The position numbers were made by a program, and so were the translations under genes. From positions 20,003-84,002 of the forward strand of contig JAAUZI010000014.1 of the NCBI GenBank assembly GCA_014804645.1: a stretch of DNA of 64,000 nt. The letters are read 5' to 3'. The notes below the pieces were generated by a model. It was not told the origin of the DNA, ran no database searches, and saw nothing but the letters and a program-made list of their open reading frames with translations. Positions 1-8,073 of the stretch are shown in pieces. Every line of letters starts with the position of its first letter. Within the stretch, counting starts at the first letter, position 1. The stretch is from Lachnospiraceae bacterium. Lineage in GTDB: Bacteria; Bacillota; Clostridia; Lachnospirales; Lachnospiraceae.

Positions 1-54
1 CTGTCCCGCAAGCGCTACGAGGGACTGAATCAGGCGCTGATCGCTTATTTTTAA
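1..54 (+). CDS. 3' end of an unidentified gene (partial)
   Basis: Reading frame 1 is open from the window edge and stops with TAA at 52-54. It encodes the last 17 residues of a protein, ending LNQALIAYF. This is too little to identify a family. The following 131 bases hold no other gene. Confidence 0.5.
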   Translation: MSRKRYEGLNQALIAYF

Positions 55-109
55 TGCGAATATTTCCTGACGGTTAAAAAAATCTTCCGCGCAGTTTACT
101 TTCCCTCCA

Positions 110-139
110 TTGCGGGCAGAAGGCCTCTTCCTATATACT
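110..139 (+). promoter_or_regulatory. sigma-A-like promoter for the XRE/TPR regulator
   Basis: TTGCGG at 110-115 and TATACT at 134-139 are separated by 18 bases. They lie about 45 bases upstream of the start codon at 186. The -10 is one base from consensus and the -35 is weaker. Confidence 0.45.
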
Positions 140-185
140 GTATTTACCGGCCGGACAGAATCAGGAAAGGTAAAAGGTAAACGAT

Positions 186-1262
186 ATGGAATTGAATATG
201 GGAACAAAAATCATTGCGCTGCGCAAGGCAAAGGGTATGACCCAGGAGCAGCTGGCAGCGGCGCTGGGTGTATCGGCCCCGGCGGTGAGCAAGTGGGAGA
301 CAGGCAGCTCTTATCCGGATATCACTCTGCTCTGTCCTCTGGCGAGAGCGCTGGGCACGGATGTGGACAATCTGCTTGCTTTTGAGGAGGAACTGTCCCA
401 GGAGAAACTGGGGCAGTATATGACGGAGTTGATCGGGATAGCCCGGCAGGGAAATATTCCCCAGGCGGAGGAGCAGCTGAATGCTTTGCTGCACAGATAT
501 CCCTCAGACATCCCACTCAAGTTCACTGCTATCCCAGTGCTGTCTTTTTTTGAGATGAATTCGGATGTAAGCACGGATTGCGGCGATGAGGATAAAGCGC
601 GCTGGACAAAGCAGAAAAAGGAGTTGGCCCAGGCGGTACATGACGACGGGAATCCCGCATACTATCTGTCCTCCGTGTCCGTGTTGGTATCTCTGTCTTT
701 GGCGGAGGGCGAGCTGGAGAGGGCCGAGGCGCTGTTGAAAGAAAACCTTACCAATACAGCAGACTTTACCCCTCTCTGGGTGCGGCTGCATCTGAAAAAG
801 GGTGAGAAGGATCAGGCGCTTGGAATATTGCAGAGGCAGGCATATAAGCTGGTAGGCGAACTGCGTGCCTGCCTTGCGAGCCTGATGGGAGAGGAGCTTG
901 ACCTGGAGCGTGACAGGGTTCTGGAGATCTGCGGAATTTTGGAACAGCTCGATGAGATGTTTTCCGTGGGCGGAAACATGAACGTGGGTCTGTTTGCGGA
1001 GGTCTATCTCCGGATGGGGGAGCAGGAGAGAGCGCTTGAGTATCTGGAACAGATGGCGGAGCGCTTGGCTGGACAGACGCCCCCGCCCAATCCTTTGATT
1101 TTCTCCCCGGCCATTGCACCGGAGCCCGAAAAACTTCAGTGGAGCCGGGAGATGAAACTGACCGTCCTGCAGGCGCTGGAGAAGGATGCCTGTTTTGAAC
1201 CCTTGCGCGGGCACAAGCGCTTTGAGGCGACAGTAAACAGAGTGGCGGGACTGGTTTCGTAG
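186..1262 (+). CDS. XRE-family helix-turn-helix regulator with TPR-like C-terminal region
   Basis: A 358-residue protein. Residues 5-62 form a classic XRE/Cro helix-turn-helix (ALRKAKGMTQEQLAAALGVS, then SKWETG), so the N-terminus should bind DNA. The remaining 290 residues are alanine- and leucine-rich helical hairpins resembling tetratricopeptide repeats (for example AEGELERAEALLKE and RMGEQERALEYLEQMAE). HTH-plus-TPR regulators of this layout are common in Firmicutes, and some respond to peptides through the TPR half; whether this one does is unknown. ATG at 186 has a purine-rich AAAGG stretch 8 bases upstream; the next ATG at 198 is possible but worse placed. It appears monocistronic, with its own promoter and a hairpin just after the stop. 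The target is unknown. Confidence 0.85.
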   Translation: MELNMGTKIIALRKAKGMTQEQLAAALGVSAPAVSKWETGSSYPDITLLCPLARALGTDVDNLLAFEEELSQEKLGQYMTELIGIARQGNIPQAEEQLNALLHRYPSDIPLKFTAIPVLSFFEMNSDVSTDCGDEDKARWTKQKKELAQAVHDDGNPAYYLSSVSVLVSLSLAEGELERAEALLKENLTNTADFTPLWVRLHLKKGEKDQALGILQRQAYKLVGELRACLASLMGEELDLERDRVLEICGILEQLDEMFSVGGNMNVGLFAEVYLRMGEQERALEYLEQMAERLAGQTPPPNPLIFSPAIAPEPEKLQWSREMKLTVLQALEKDACFEPLRGHKRFEATVNRVAGLVS

Positions 1263-1283
1263 AATTTAATATAAAGTTAAAAG

Positions 1284-1318
1284 CGGCACATCAAAGTCAC
1301 TATGACGTTGGTGTGCCG
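1284..1318. terminator. strong hairpin, probable terminator of the XRE/TPR gene
   Basis: Arms CGGCACATCAA and TTGGTGTGCCG pair over 11 bases with one G-U, and an inner GTCA/TGAC pair extends the stem. There is no U-tract on the plus strand (A-rich follows), so termination efficiency on the plus strand is doubtful. Confidence 0.45.
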
Positions 1319-1353
1319 AAAAAATTGTTGGTCGAAAAAAATTAATAATTCCC

Positions 1354-1382
1354 TTGCACTTTTCTTTTAAAGGTGCTATGGT
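1354..1382 (+). promoter_or_regulatory. sigma-A-like promoter with a long leader ahead of the Rpn gene
   Basis: TTGCAC (1354-1359), a 17-base spacer, and TATGGT (1377-1382). It lies 300 bases before the start codon at 1682, so transcripts would include the inverted repeat at 1540-1609. Confidence 0.4.
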
Positions 1383-1539
1383 ATGTATACATTCGCATGT
1401 CGAACGTTCTAAGTATGGTATCTGTTCTCCGGTTCAGCCGGGGATGAGCGGGACATTTCGTTCCAGGTTTACCTAAAACACGAATTGGCAGATGAGATGC
1501 AGGGGAAACCGTGTGCTGTTTTTACACTTACGGCCATTT

Positions 1540-1609
1540 AGATTTTCCTTTCTGCACGGCGCATGATGCCCGATTGTGCAACATGTGCCGTGCAGAAATT
1601 GGAAAATCT
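1540..1609. repeat. long imperfect inverted repeat upstream of the Rpn gene
   Basis: The left arm AGATTTTCC..TCTGCACGGC (1540-1560) is the reverse complement of the right arm 1587-1609, apart from a two-base bulge. The pairing continues inward with GCATG (1561-1565) against CATGT (1582-1586). The loop is about 16 bases. It could be a folded leader RNA or a relic of a palindromic mobile sequence. Confidence 0.6.
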
Positions 1610-1681
1610 TAACGGTTGTTAGTATAATATTCCGGTGCTTTCCCTATCGTTCTGCAATTTTTACGACAGGAGGGAGTCATT

Positions 1682-2821
1682 ATGACCGAAAAAACAACAA
1701 CCGTTTTTAACAGTACCCAGATCAACAATCCCAGGTTTCGAGACAGCAGCAGTAAAATTATTTTTGCGGACAATATCCTTAGCTCACAATTTCTTCGTGA
1801 CTATGCTGATATGGAAATTCTGAGAAAAATCCAGCCGGAGGATATAGAGGATGTATCCGAGCGCTACGTTCCGCTCTACAGCACGGAACGCAATAGTGAT
1901 ACCGTCAAGCGTGTCGATATCTCCAAATATTTGCCGCAACAGGATGTTCGTCCGCTGAAATTACCCCTTTATATCATTTCGCTGGTTGAACATAAGACTC
2001 AAGTGGAGTATAATGTGGTCATGCAATTACTCCGGTATATGGTTCATATATGGGAGGACTATGAGAAAGAAATGGAAAAGATGCATCCAGGCATCAGCAA
2101 AAGGAAAGAGTTTCAGTACCCGCCGATTTTACCCATTGTGTACTATGAGGGCACAGACAGATGGACGGCATCCACCGATCTGGCAGACAAAATCTTCTGC
2201 GGGAAACTGTTGGACAAATATCTGCCACACTTTCGATACCAGTTGGTGACGCTGCATGACTACAGCAATGAGGAACTGCTGGCGAAAGGTGATGAAATTT
2301 CTCTGGCTATGCTGATTAACAAGATTCAGACGTTTGAGGACTTATCGGCATTTACCGGTCTGCCTGAAAAACAGTTGGAGAGCATCTTGAAGGATACGCC
2401 GGAGTATTTGTTGGGGACGCTGACAGATATATTGAGGGCATTGCTTTATCACATGAACTTGCCGGAGAATGAGGTGGAGGGTGCAGTCGCCAAGATAAAG
2501 GAGCGTAAAATGGGATTGTTATTTGAAAATGCAAAACTGGATATCCTGGAAGAGAGAAGAAAAGTGGAAGTCGAGCGGCAGAAAGCGGAGGAAGCGAGGC
2601 AGGAGGCGGCAGCAGCACAGCAGGAGGCGGCAGCAGCACAGCGGGAGGTGGCAGCGGCACAGCTGAATCAAGCGATATCCGTGCATATTCTGCGCATGGT
2701 GAGGCAGGGGGCCTCCGACGAGGAGATTGCAAAGTCCGTGATGCGGCATTTTTCGCTGGATAAAAAACAGGCGGCGGAGAAATTGGCGTATGTATTTGGA
2801 GATTCCATGGCAAAGGAGTAA
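1682..2821 (+). CDS. Rpn-family recombination-promoting nuclease / PD-(D/E)XK transposase-like protein
   Basis: A 379-residue protein of the Rpn/PDDEXK 'putative transposase' family. These are DNA endonucleases that raise RecA-independent recombination in E. coli and have been linked to phage defence; they are not classical transposases. The N-terminus has the family segment FADNILSSQFLRDYADM. The catalytic-type core is the strand LPLYIISLVEHKTQVEYNV with an E-x-K (EHK near residue 103), followed by helix VVMQLLRYM and the strand PPILPIVYYEG. Residues about 293-327 are a low-complexity coiled coil (repeats of EAAAAQQ). The C-terminus is a small helical domain. RBS AGGAGG sits just before ATG 1682. 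A soluble GHKL kinase starts four bases after the stop, so the two are probably co-translated. The biological target is not deducible. Confidence 0.8.
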   Translation: MTEKTTTVFNSTQINNPRFRDSSSKIIFADNILSSQFLRDYADMEILRKIQPEDIEDVSERYVPLYSTERNSDTVKRVDISKYLPQQDVRPLKLPLYIISLVEHKTQVEYNVVMQLLRYMVHIWEDYEKEMEKMHPGISKRKEFQYPPILPIVYYEGTDRWTASTDLADKIFCGKLLDKYLPHFRYQLVTLHDYSNEELLAKGDEISLAMLINKIQTFEDLSAFTGLPEKQLESILKDTPEYLLGTLTDILRALLYHMNLPENEVEGAVAKIKERKMGLLFENAKLDILEERRKVEVERQKAEEARQEAAAAQQEAAAAQREVAAAQLNQAISVHILRMVRQGASDEEIAKSVMRHFSLDKKQAAEKLAYVFGDSMAKE

Positions 2822-2824
2822 ACC

Positions 2825-3484
2825 ATGCGTTTTCTGGACAAGATCATAGACAGGCGGATTGCCCGCTATCAGAGCGATCTGTTGGCCACCCACTATGCGG
2901 AGGTGGAGAATATGTACCGGCAGACCAGAGGGTGGCGGCATGATTACCGCAACCATATCCAGGTGCTGAAAAACTATGCCGAAATGGGAGATATGGAGGC
3001 GGTCAAGGAATATCTGGATGAACTGGCGGAGGACCTAAACACAGTGGATCTGGCGCTGAAGACCGGCAACAAGATGACGGACGTGATCTTGAACAGCAAG
3101 ATTTCCCTGGCCAGGTCCAAGGAGATTCAGGTGAGGGCGGACGCCCATGTGCCAGTGACATTGAACACGGCCCAGATCGATCTGTGTATTATTCTGGGGA
3201 ATCTGTTTGACAACGCCATCGAGGCATGCCTGCAGCTGCCCAGTAAGGAGCGGATGATCCGCATCTATATGGATATGAAGAACACCCAGCTCTATATTTC
3301 CTTTACCAACACCACGGCCCAGAGGAAACAGAAAAAGGAAAATGGGCGCTTTGCCAGCACCAAGGGCGGCGACCGTGGCTATGGACTGGTGCGCATCGAC
3401 ACTATCATCGAGAGATATCAGGGCTATATCCGGCGTGGCAGTGAGGACGGAGCCTTTACCACCGAGATATTGCTGCCCCAGTAG
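2825..3484 (+). CDS. soluble GHKL-type histidine kinase (AgrC-like catalytic part, no sensor membrane domain)
   Basis: 219 residues. The helix ENMYRQTRGWRHDYRNHIQVL contains the H-box (RHDYRNH, His near residue 39) typical of the AgrC/NatK GHKL branch. The ATPase domain shows the N-box NLFDNAIEAC (about residue 128) and a G-box GDRGYGLVRID (about 182). No transmembrane segment or sensor domain is present. Free-standing kinases of this size occur in Lachnospiraceae next to LytTR response regulators and ABC exporters. Here the ABC exporters follow, but no LytTR gene is in the window; the upstream slot is taken by the Rpn gene. The RBS AAGGAG lies inside the end of the Rpn gene, with four bases between stop and start. 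Probably senses or relays a signal for the downstream exporters (inference from context). Confidence 0.8.
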   Translation: MRFLDKIIDRRIARYQSDLLATHYAEVENMYRQTRGWRHDYRNHIQVLKNYAEMGDMEAVKEYLDELAEDLNTVDLALKTGNKMTDVILNSKISLARSKEIQVRADAHVPVTLNTAQIDLCIILGNLFDNAIEACLQLPSKERMIRIYMDMKNTQLYISFTNTTAQRKQKKENGRFASTKGGDRGYGLVRIDTIIERYQGYIRRGSEDGAFTTEILLPQ

Positions 3485-3517
3485 AGAAAACCAATAGAGA
3501 AGACGGTGAGGCAGCCG

Positions 3518-3547
3518 TTCGTCCCCAAGGGCATGCATTTCGTCCCC
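3518..3547 (+). promoter_or_regulatory. 9-12-9 direct repeat resembling a LytTR/AgrA operator
   Basis: TTCGTCCCC occurs at 3518-3526 and again at 3539-3547, separated by exactly 12 bases. Two 9-mers with a 12-base spacer (one face of the helix, 21-base period) is the architecture of AgrA/LytTR-class binding sites, though the sequence differs from the AgrA consensus. A TAACAT (3574-3579) with a poor -35 at 3551-3556 lies immediately downstream, where a bound activator would be expected. Confidence 0.5.
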
Positions 3548-3570
3548 GAAATGTGGTGCCCTTGTTTTTT
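3527..3570 (+). terminator. intrinsic terminator after the GHKL kinase gene
   Basis: Outer stem AAGGGCA (3527-3533) with TGCCCTT (3557-3563), inner stem CATTTCG with CGAAATG (3536-3553), followed by TTTTTT (3565-3570). The second TTCGTCCCC repeat lies inside this hairpin, so terminator and operator overlap. Confidence 0.75.
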
Positions 3571-3609
3571 GTGGTAACATTGGTGACACAAGAAAGCAGG
3601 AGAAAAGGA

Positions 3610-5454
3610 ATGATGTTTATGAGCGGAAAAAAAGATCAAAAGAAAAAAGCCGAGAAACCTCAGTATGGCATGGGCAGCAATGTGCTGTATCTGCTTCGCC
3701 TGAGCAGGGAAGTGCCGGGACTGCTGCTGCAGAGGAGCTGTCTGGTCTTGGTCAGTGTAATCATCAGTGTTACCGGTCTGTATATGTCGCCCACACTGCT
3801 GCGCATTCTGGAGCAGCATCAGTCTCTGGAGAGATTTCTGGGGACACTGTGTGCTTTTGCGCTGGTGCTGGTGGCGGCCAGCGCAGTCAAAGGGTATCTG
3901 GAACAGCAGAATGTGCGTCTGATTGTGTCCAGAGAGGTATTTCTGGACCGAATTAGCACCAAGGCGGGAACCTGTTCCTATCCGCTGCTGCAGGACGACT
4001 CTTTCCGAAACAAATGGGAGAAAAGCAGAAATGCCACCAATGACAATCAATCAGCGGCGGAGGATATCTGGAGAACCATGTTCAGAATTCTGCAGAATCT
4101 GATATGTTTTGTCATCTATTTGGTGCTGTTGACTCAGGTGAACTATTTTTTAATAGGGGTCACCCTGGCAACCACGGGGCTGGGCTATCTGGTTTCCTAT
4201 CATTTTGTCCAGAAGGATTATCAGTTTCAGGAGGAGGCGTCTAAGCCATCCCGGGGAGGGTTCTGGGTGTTCAACGCCACCCGAAACCCCAAGCTGGCCA
4301 AGGACGTGCGGATTTTCGGTATGCGGGACTGGTTGGAGGGGATGTATGCCAAATACCGGAAATTGGCGGAGGACGTACAGAAACGCAGGGCGAAGAACAA
4401 TATTCTGGCAGATATTATCAGTCTGGCGCTGGACTTTTTGCGGGGCGCCGTAGCCTACGCCTATCTGCTTTTTATCACCCTGCGGGGCAATTTGTCAGCC
4501 GGAGAATTTCTGCTGTATTTCACGGCCGTGGGCGGCTTTACCTCCTGGATCACCGGCATACTGAGCGGTTTCACAACCCTGCACAGGCAGAGCATTGAGA
4601 TATCCATGATTCGCGAGTTCTGCCAGTTCCCGGAGCCTTTTCGGATGGAGGGTGGAAGGGAACTGACTGTGGACGCCCAGGGAGTCTACGAGCTGGAGCT
4701 GAGGGATGTGAGCTATCAGTATCCCAACGGCAAAAAGCCGGTATTGGAGCATTTTAACCTGAAGGTCAGATCGGGGGAAAAGCTGGCGGTGGTGGGTGTG
4801 AACGGCGCGGGAAAGACCACGCTGATCAAGCTGCTGTGCGGTTTTCTGGACCCTGACCGGGGAGCGGTGCTGCTAAACGGCGTAGACATCCGGGAGTACA
4901 ACCGCCGGGATTATTATCGTCTGTTCAGTGCCGTTTTTCAGGACTTTTCTATCCTGGGAGGCTCCATAGCGGAGAACGTGGCCCAGTGTACCACGCCGGA
5001 TATGGAAAAGACGTGGTCCTGCCTGGAGCGGGCCGGGGTCAGGGAACGCATAGAGCGTCTGCCTGGAGGACTGGACGCCAAGCTGGAAAAGAAAGTGTAC
5101 CCGGAGGCGGTGGAGCTCTCCGGCGGCGAGACCCAGCGGCTGATGATGGCGAGGATGTTGTATAAGGACGCTCCGGTCATCCTGTTGGACGAACCCACGG
5201 CGGCGCTGGATGCTCTGGCGGAGCAGGATATCTATGAGCGTTACAATGAGCTGACCCGGGGACGCACCAGCGTGTATATATCCCACCGGCTGGCCAGCAC
5301 CCGTTTCTGTGATCGCGTGATTTTGCTGGAGGACGGGGGCATCCGGGAGGAGGGCACCCACGAGCAGCTGCTGGCCCTGGGCGGTAGATATGCGGAGCTG
5401 TTCCAGGTGCAGAGCAAATATTACAGGGAAGAGGGGGTAAGGGAGGATGCGTAG
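3610..5454 (+). CDS. ABC transporter, fused membrane and ATP-binding domains (exporter, first of a pair)
   Basis: A 614-residue half-transporter. Residues about 20-340 are a six-helix exporter-type membrane domain. The nucleotide-binding domain follows, with Walker A GVNGAGKTT (about 396), the signature LSGGETQ (about 502), Walker B VILLDEPTAALDA (about 523) and the H-loop YISHRLAST. The partner gene overlaps its end by eight bases, so the two likely form a heterodimeric exporter. An in-frame ATG further upstream (3553) lies within the terminator hairpin. The ATG at 3610 has AGGAG at 3598-3602 with a seven-base gap and is the better start. Substrate unknown; such pairs near GHKL/LytTR genes often move peptides or drugs (family knowledge, not shown here). 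Confidence 0.87.
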   Translation: MMFMSGKKDQKKKAEKPQYGMGSNVLYLLRLSREVPGLLLQRSCLVLVSVIISVTGLYMSPTLLRILEQHQSLERFLGTLCAFALVLVAASAVKGYLEQQNVRLIVSREVFLDRISTKAGTCSYPLLQDDSFRNKWEKSRNATNDNQSAAEDIWRTMFRILQNLICFVIYLVLLTQVNYFLIGVTLATTGLGYLVSYHFVQKDYQFQEEASKPSRGGFWVFNATRNPKLAKDVRIFGMRDWLEGMYAKYRKLAEDVQKRRAKNNILADIISLALDFLRGAVAYAYLLFITLRGNLSAGEFLLYFTAVGGFTSWITGILSGFTTLHRQSIEISMIREFCQFPEPFRMEGGRELTVDAQGVYELELRDVSYQYPNGKKPVLEHFNLKVRSGEKLAVVGVNGAGKTTLIKLLCGFLDPDRGAVLLNGVDIREYNRRDYYRLFSAVFQDFSILGGSIAENVAQCTTPDMEKTWSCLERAGVRERIERLPGGLDAKLEKKVYPEAVELSGGETQRLMMARMLYKDAPVILLDEPTAALDALAEQDIYERYNELTRGRTSVYISHRLASTRFCDRVILLEDGGIREEGTHEQLLALGGRYAELFQVQSKYYREEGVREDA

Positions 5455-7321
5455 AGAGAAAATCAAAGACCAGCTCTCCTGGAAAGAGACCTGGCAGATC
5501 AATAAAAGAATGTTCGGAATCTGCGCCAAAGCAAAACCGCATTTCTTCGCAGTTTCGTTTGGGTCACAGATTGTGGAGGCCCTGTCCCCCTATGTGACGC
5601 TGTATTGCTCCGCAAGGTTCCTGGACGAACTGACAGTGGCGCGCAGGACGGAGATTTTGTCCATGTGGGTACTGTTGATATTGGGGCTGACGGCGGCGTT
5701 GGGACTGATAAAGTCGCTTTTGACGCGAATGAAGGAAATGGAAAACGACACAAATAGTTTTTGGATCTACTGGATTTATGGCCAGAAAGCTCTGGATATG
5801 GATTTTGCCAAGGCGGACGACGCCAAATATTCCGACCAGCTGGTACAGATTATGCAGACGTCCCACTTTTCCGGGCGGGGCATACCGAATTTTCTGGCAG
5901 CGCTGCCCCGGCTGGTGGGAACGGTCTTCCAGGTGGCGGGCGGTATCGCATTGTCGGTATCCCTGTTTACTCTGCCGGTGGAGCCATGGGCACAGAATGA
6001 ACCGCTATTGAAGACCGGACTGGTTCTGGCCGTGGGAGGAATTCTCGCGGTGCTGATTCTGGCCCCTGTTTTGACAGACAAACAGATGAAAGCATGGAAT
6101 GCATGCACGGAATCAGGCAGGGCAGGCAACCGCTTTTTCAGCTTTTACGGTTTTCAGCTCTACAGGGAGGACAAGCGCGCTCTGGATGTGAGGATGTACC
6201 GGCAGGATCTGTATGGACGAGAAGTGAACGGGCGCAACAACAGTTGGGGAATGGGCGGCGTATTTATGAAACTGCAACAGGGACTCTTCGGCATTACCAG
6301 CGGCATAATGGAGATGCTGTCCCAGCTGATGATGGGTTTTGTCTATCTCTATGTGTGCCTGAAGGCCTGGTATGGCGCCTTTGGGGTGGGCAGTGTGACT
6401 CAGTATGTGGGAGCGCTGCTGTCTCTGGCAAACGGCATATCTGAACTGCTCTCACAGAGTGCGGAGATTCGCGGCAATACCATATTTTTAAAACAGGTGT
6501 TGGACTATCTGGATATCCCTAACGAGATGTACCAGGGGAGCCTGACGGTGGAAAAGCGGAGCGACCGGGAGTATGAGGTGGAGTTTCGGGATGTGAGCTT
6601 TCGGTATCCGGGCAGCCAGGAGTATGCGCTGCGCCATGTGAATATGCAGTTCAAGGTAGGGGAGAAACTGGCCGTGGTGGGTCAGAACGGCTCCGGCAAG
6701 ACCACGTTTATCAAGCTGCTATGCAGACTTTACGATCCCACGGAGGGGGAGATCCTGCTCAACGGCATCAATATCAAAAAGTACGATTATAAGGAGTATA
6801 TGTCCGTGTTCTCCGTAGTGTTCCAGGATTTTCAGCTGCTGGACGCTCCGATTGGAGAAAACATAGCCGCGAGCCTGTCCTATGACGAGGACAGAGCCAT
6901 AGAGTGTCTGGAGAAGGCGGGGCTGAAGGAGTGGTACCAGTCCAAGGCAGACAAGGGGCTGGAGACCCGTCTGTATCAGCATGAAGATGCGGACGAGGGC
7001 ATACAGCTGTCCGGCGGCGAGGAGCAGAAACTGGCTATCGCCAGGAGCCTATACCGGGATGCGCCCTTTCTGGTGCTGGACGAGCCTACGGCGGCATTGG
7101 ACCCTATGTCGGAGTATGAGGTGTATTCCCGTCTGAATGACATTGTGGAGGACAAGACGGCCATCTATATCAGCCACAGGCTTTCCTCCTGTCGGTTCTG
7201 CGATGAGATCGCCGTGTTTCACCAGGGACAGGTGATTGAGAGGGGCAGCCACGAGGGACTGCTGGCGCAGGGCGGCAAATACGCCGAGCTGTGGAATGCC
7301 CAGGCTCAATATTATGTATAA
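5447..7321 (+). CDS. ABC transporter, fused membrane and ATP-binding domains (exporter, second of a pair)
   Basis: A 624-residue half-transporter translationally coupled to the preceding one (ATG at 5447 inside the previous gene's last codons). It has a membrane domain, then Walker A GQNGSGKTT (about 411), signature LSGGEEQ (about 520), Walker B FLVLDEPTAALDP (about 540) and YISHRLSSC. Both nucleotide-binding domains keep the catalytic Glu (DEP) and His, so there is no obvious degenerate site, unlike many heterodimeric exporters. A 32-base perfect palindrome ends the transcription unit. Substrate unknown. Confidence 0.87.
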   Translation: MRREKIKDQLSWKETWQINKRMFGICAKAKPHFFAVSFGSQIVEALSPYVTLYCSARFLDELTVARRTEILSMWVLLILGLTAALGLIKSLLTRMKEMENDTNSFWIYWIYGQKALDMDFAKADDAKYSDQLVQIMQTSHFSGRGIPNFLAALPRLVGTVFQVAGGIALSVSLFTLPVEPWAQNEPLLKTGLVLAVGGILAVLILAPVLTDKQMKAWNACTESGRAGNRFFSFYGFQLYREDKRALDVRMYRQDLYGREVNGRNNSWGMGGVFMKLQQGLFGITSGIMEMLSQLMMGFVYLYVCLKAWYGAFGVGSVTQYVGALLSLANGISELLSQSAEIRGNTIFLKQVLDYLDIPNEMYQGSLTVEKRSDREYEVEFRDVSFRYPGSQEYALRHVNMQFKVGEKLAVVGQNGSGKTTFIKLLCRLYDPTEGEILLNGINIKKYDYKEYMSVFSVVFQDFQLLDAPIGENIAASLSYDEDRAIECLEKAGLKEWYQSKADKGLETRLYQHEDADEGIQLSGGEEQKLAIARSLYRDAPFLVLDEPTAALDPMSEYEVYSRLNDIVEDKTAIYISHRLSSCRFCDEIAVFHQGQVIERGSHEGLLAQGGKYAELWNAQAQYYV

Positions 7322-7365
7322 AAGCAACTGGTCTTCGACAATTCCGGGGCGGAGACATTTTGAAC

Positions 7366-7397
7366 AGAAAGGACTTCTCATATGAGAAGTCCTTTCT
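7366..7397. terminator. bidirectional terminator between ABC exporters and cotJ operon
   Basis: A perfect 32-base palindrome centred on CTCATATGAG, with AGAAAGGACTT on the left and AAGTCCTTTCT on the right. It lies between two convergent transcription units (stops at 7321 and 7414) and gives a U-rich 3' arm in either direction. Confidence 0.8.
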
Positions 7398-7413
7398 TTC
7401 TGATTCAATTCGG

Positions 7414-8070
7414 TTAGTTGTTACATCCACAATCACATCCGGACTCGGTCACAGGCGTGTCATTGTCGTCCTTGCAGCGGTCAAAGCCGGGATTGAAGGC
7501 GTAGAAGTTCTTGCTGTTCAAGTTATCCTGGGTAATGCGCAGAGCTTCACCGAATCTCTGGAAATGGATGATCTCACGCTCTCTCAGGAAACGGATGGGA
7601 GCGCACACATCAGGGTCATCCACCAGGCGCAGGATATTGTCGTAGGTGGTGCGGGCCTTCTGCTCGGCAGCCATATCCTCAAACAGGTCTGTGATAATGT
7701 CTCCGGTGGACTGGAACTGTGCGGAGCTAAACGGCATACCACTTGCAGCCTGGGGCCAGATTCCCAGGGTGTGATCCACATAGTATTTGTCAAAGCCGCT
7801 TTTCTCAATCTCATCCATGGAGAGGTTGCGGGTCAGCTGATAGACGATAGCCCCTACGATCTCCAGATGTCCCAGCTCCTCGGTACCAATATCATTCAAA
7901 AGTCCCGCTACCTCCTTGTAGGGTGTGGCAAATTTCTGGGACAGATACCGCATGCTGGCGCCCATTTCTCCGTCAGGCCCTCCGTACTGGGAGATGATGG
8001 CCTGTGCCAGCTGGGCGTTGGGGTTCTTGATGTTTACGGGGAACTGTAGTCTGCGTTCATAACTCCACAT
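7414..8070 (-). CDS. cotJC: spore coat protein CotJC, manganese-catalase family
   Basis: 218 residues of the manganese-catalase/CotJC family, which form part of the spore coat in Bacillus and Clostridia. It starts MWSYERRLQFPVN. The four-helix-bundle metal ligands appear as E in MGASMRYLSQKF-context helices, EELGHLE, and later EQKARTTYDN and REREIIHFQRF, consistent with a di-manganese site. The C-terminus is Cys-rich (GCDCGCNN). It is the third gene of cotJA-cotJB-cotJC on the minus strand, three bases after cotJB. A catalase activity is plausible but not demonstrated by sequence alone. It marks the organism as an endospore former. Confidence 0.93.
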   Translation of the reverse strand: MWSYERRLQFPVNIKNPNAQLAQAIISQYGGPDGEMGASMRYLSQKFATPYKEVAGLLNDIGTEELGHLEIVGAIVYQLTRNLSMDEIEKSGFDKYYVDHTLGIWPQAASGMPFSSAQFQSTGDIITDLFEDMAAEQKARTTYDNILRLVDDPDVCAPIRFLREREIIHFQRFGEALRITQDNLNSKNFYAFNPGFDRCKDDNDTPVTESGCDCGCNN

Positions 8071-8073
8071 AGA

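Larger units (their letters stand above)
1263..1681. other. 419-base intergenic region with long structured leader
   Basis: No convincing ORF. It holds a strong hairpin (1284-1318), a sigma-A-like promoter (1354-1382), a GC-rich stem around CTCCGGTTCAGCCGGGG near 1428-1445, a long imperfect inverted repeat (1540-1609), and a second promoter-like pair TTGGAA (1599-1604) and TATAAT (1623-1628) with an 18-base spacer. If the upstream promoter is used, the Rpn mRNA has a leader of roughly 290 bases. Confidence 0.6.

Noticed and set aside
1425..1500. LexA/DinR box suggested by GAAC..GTTC near 1401
   Set aside because: The half-sites abut without the four-base spacer required for a DinR site.
3553..3609. 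Upstream in-frame ATG for the first ABC exporter
   Set aside because: It lies inside the terminator hairpin and lacks a ribosome site; ATG 3610 has AGGAG at correct spacing.
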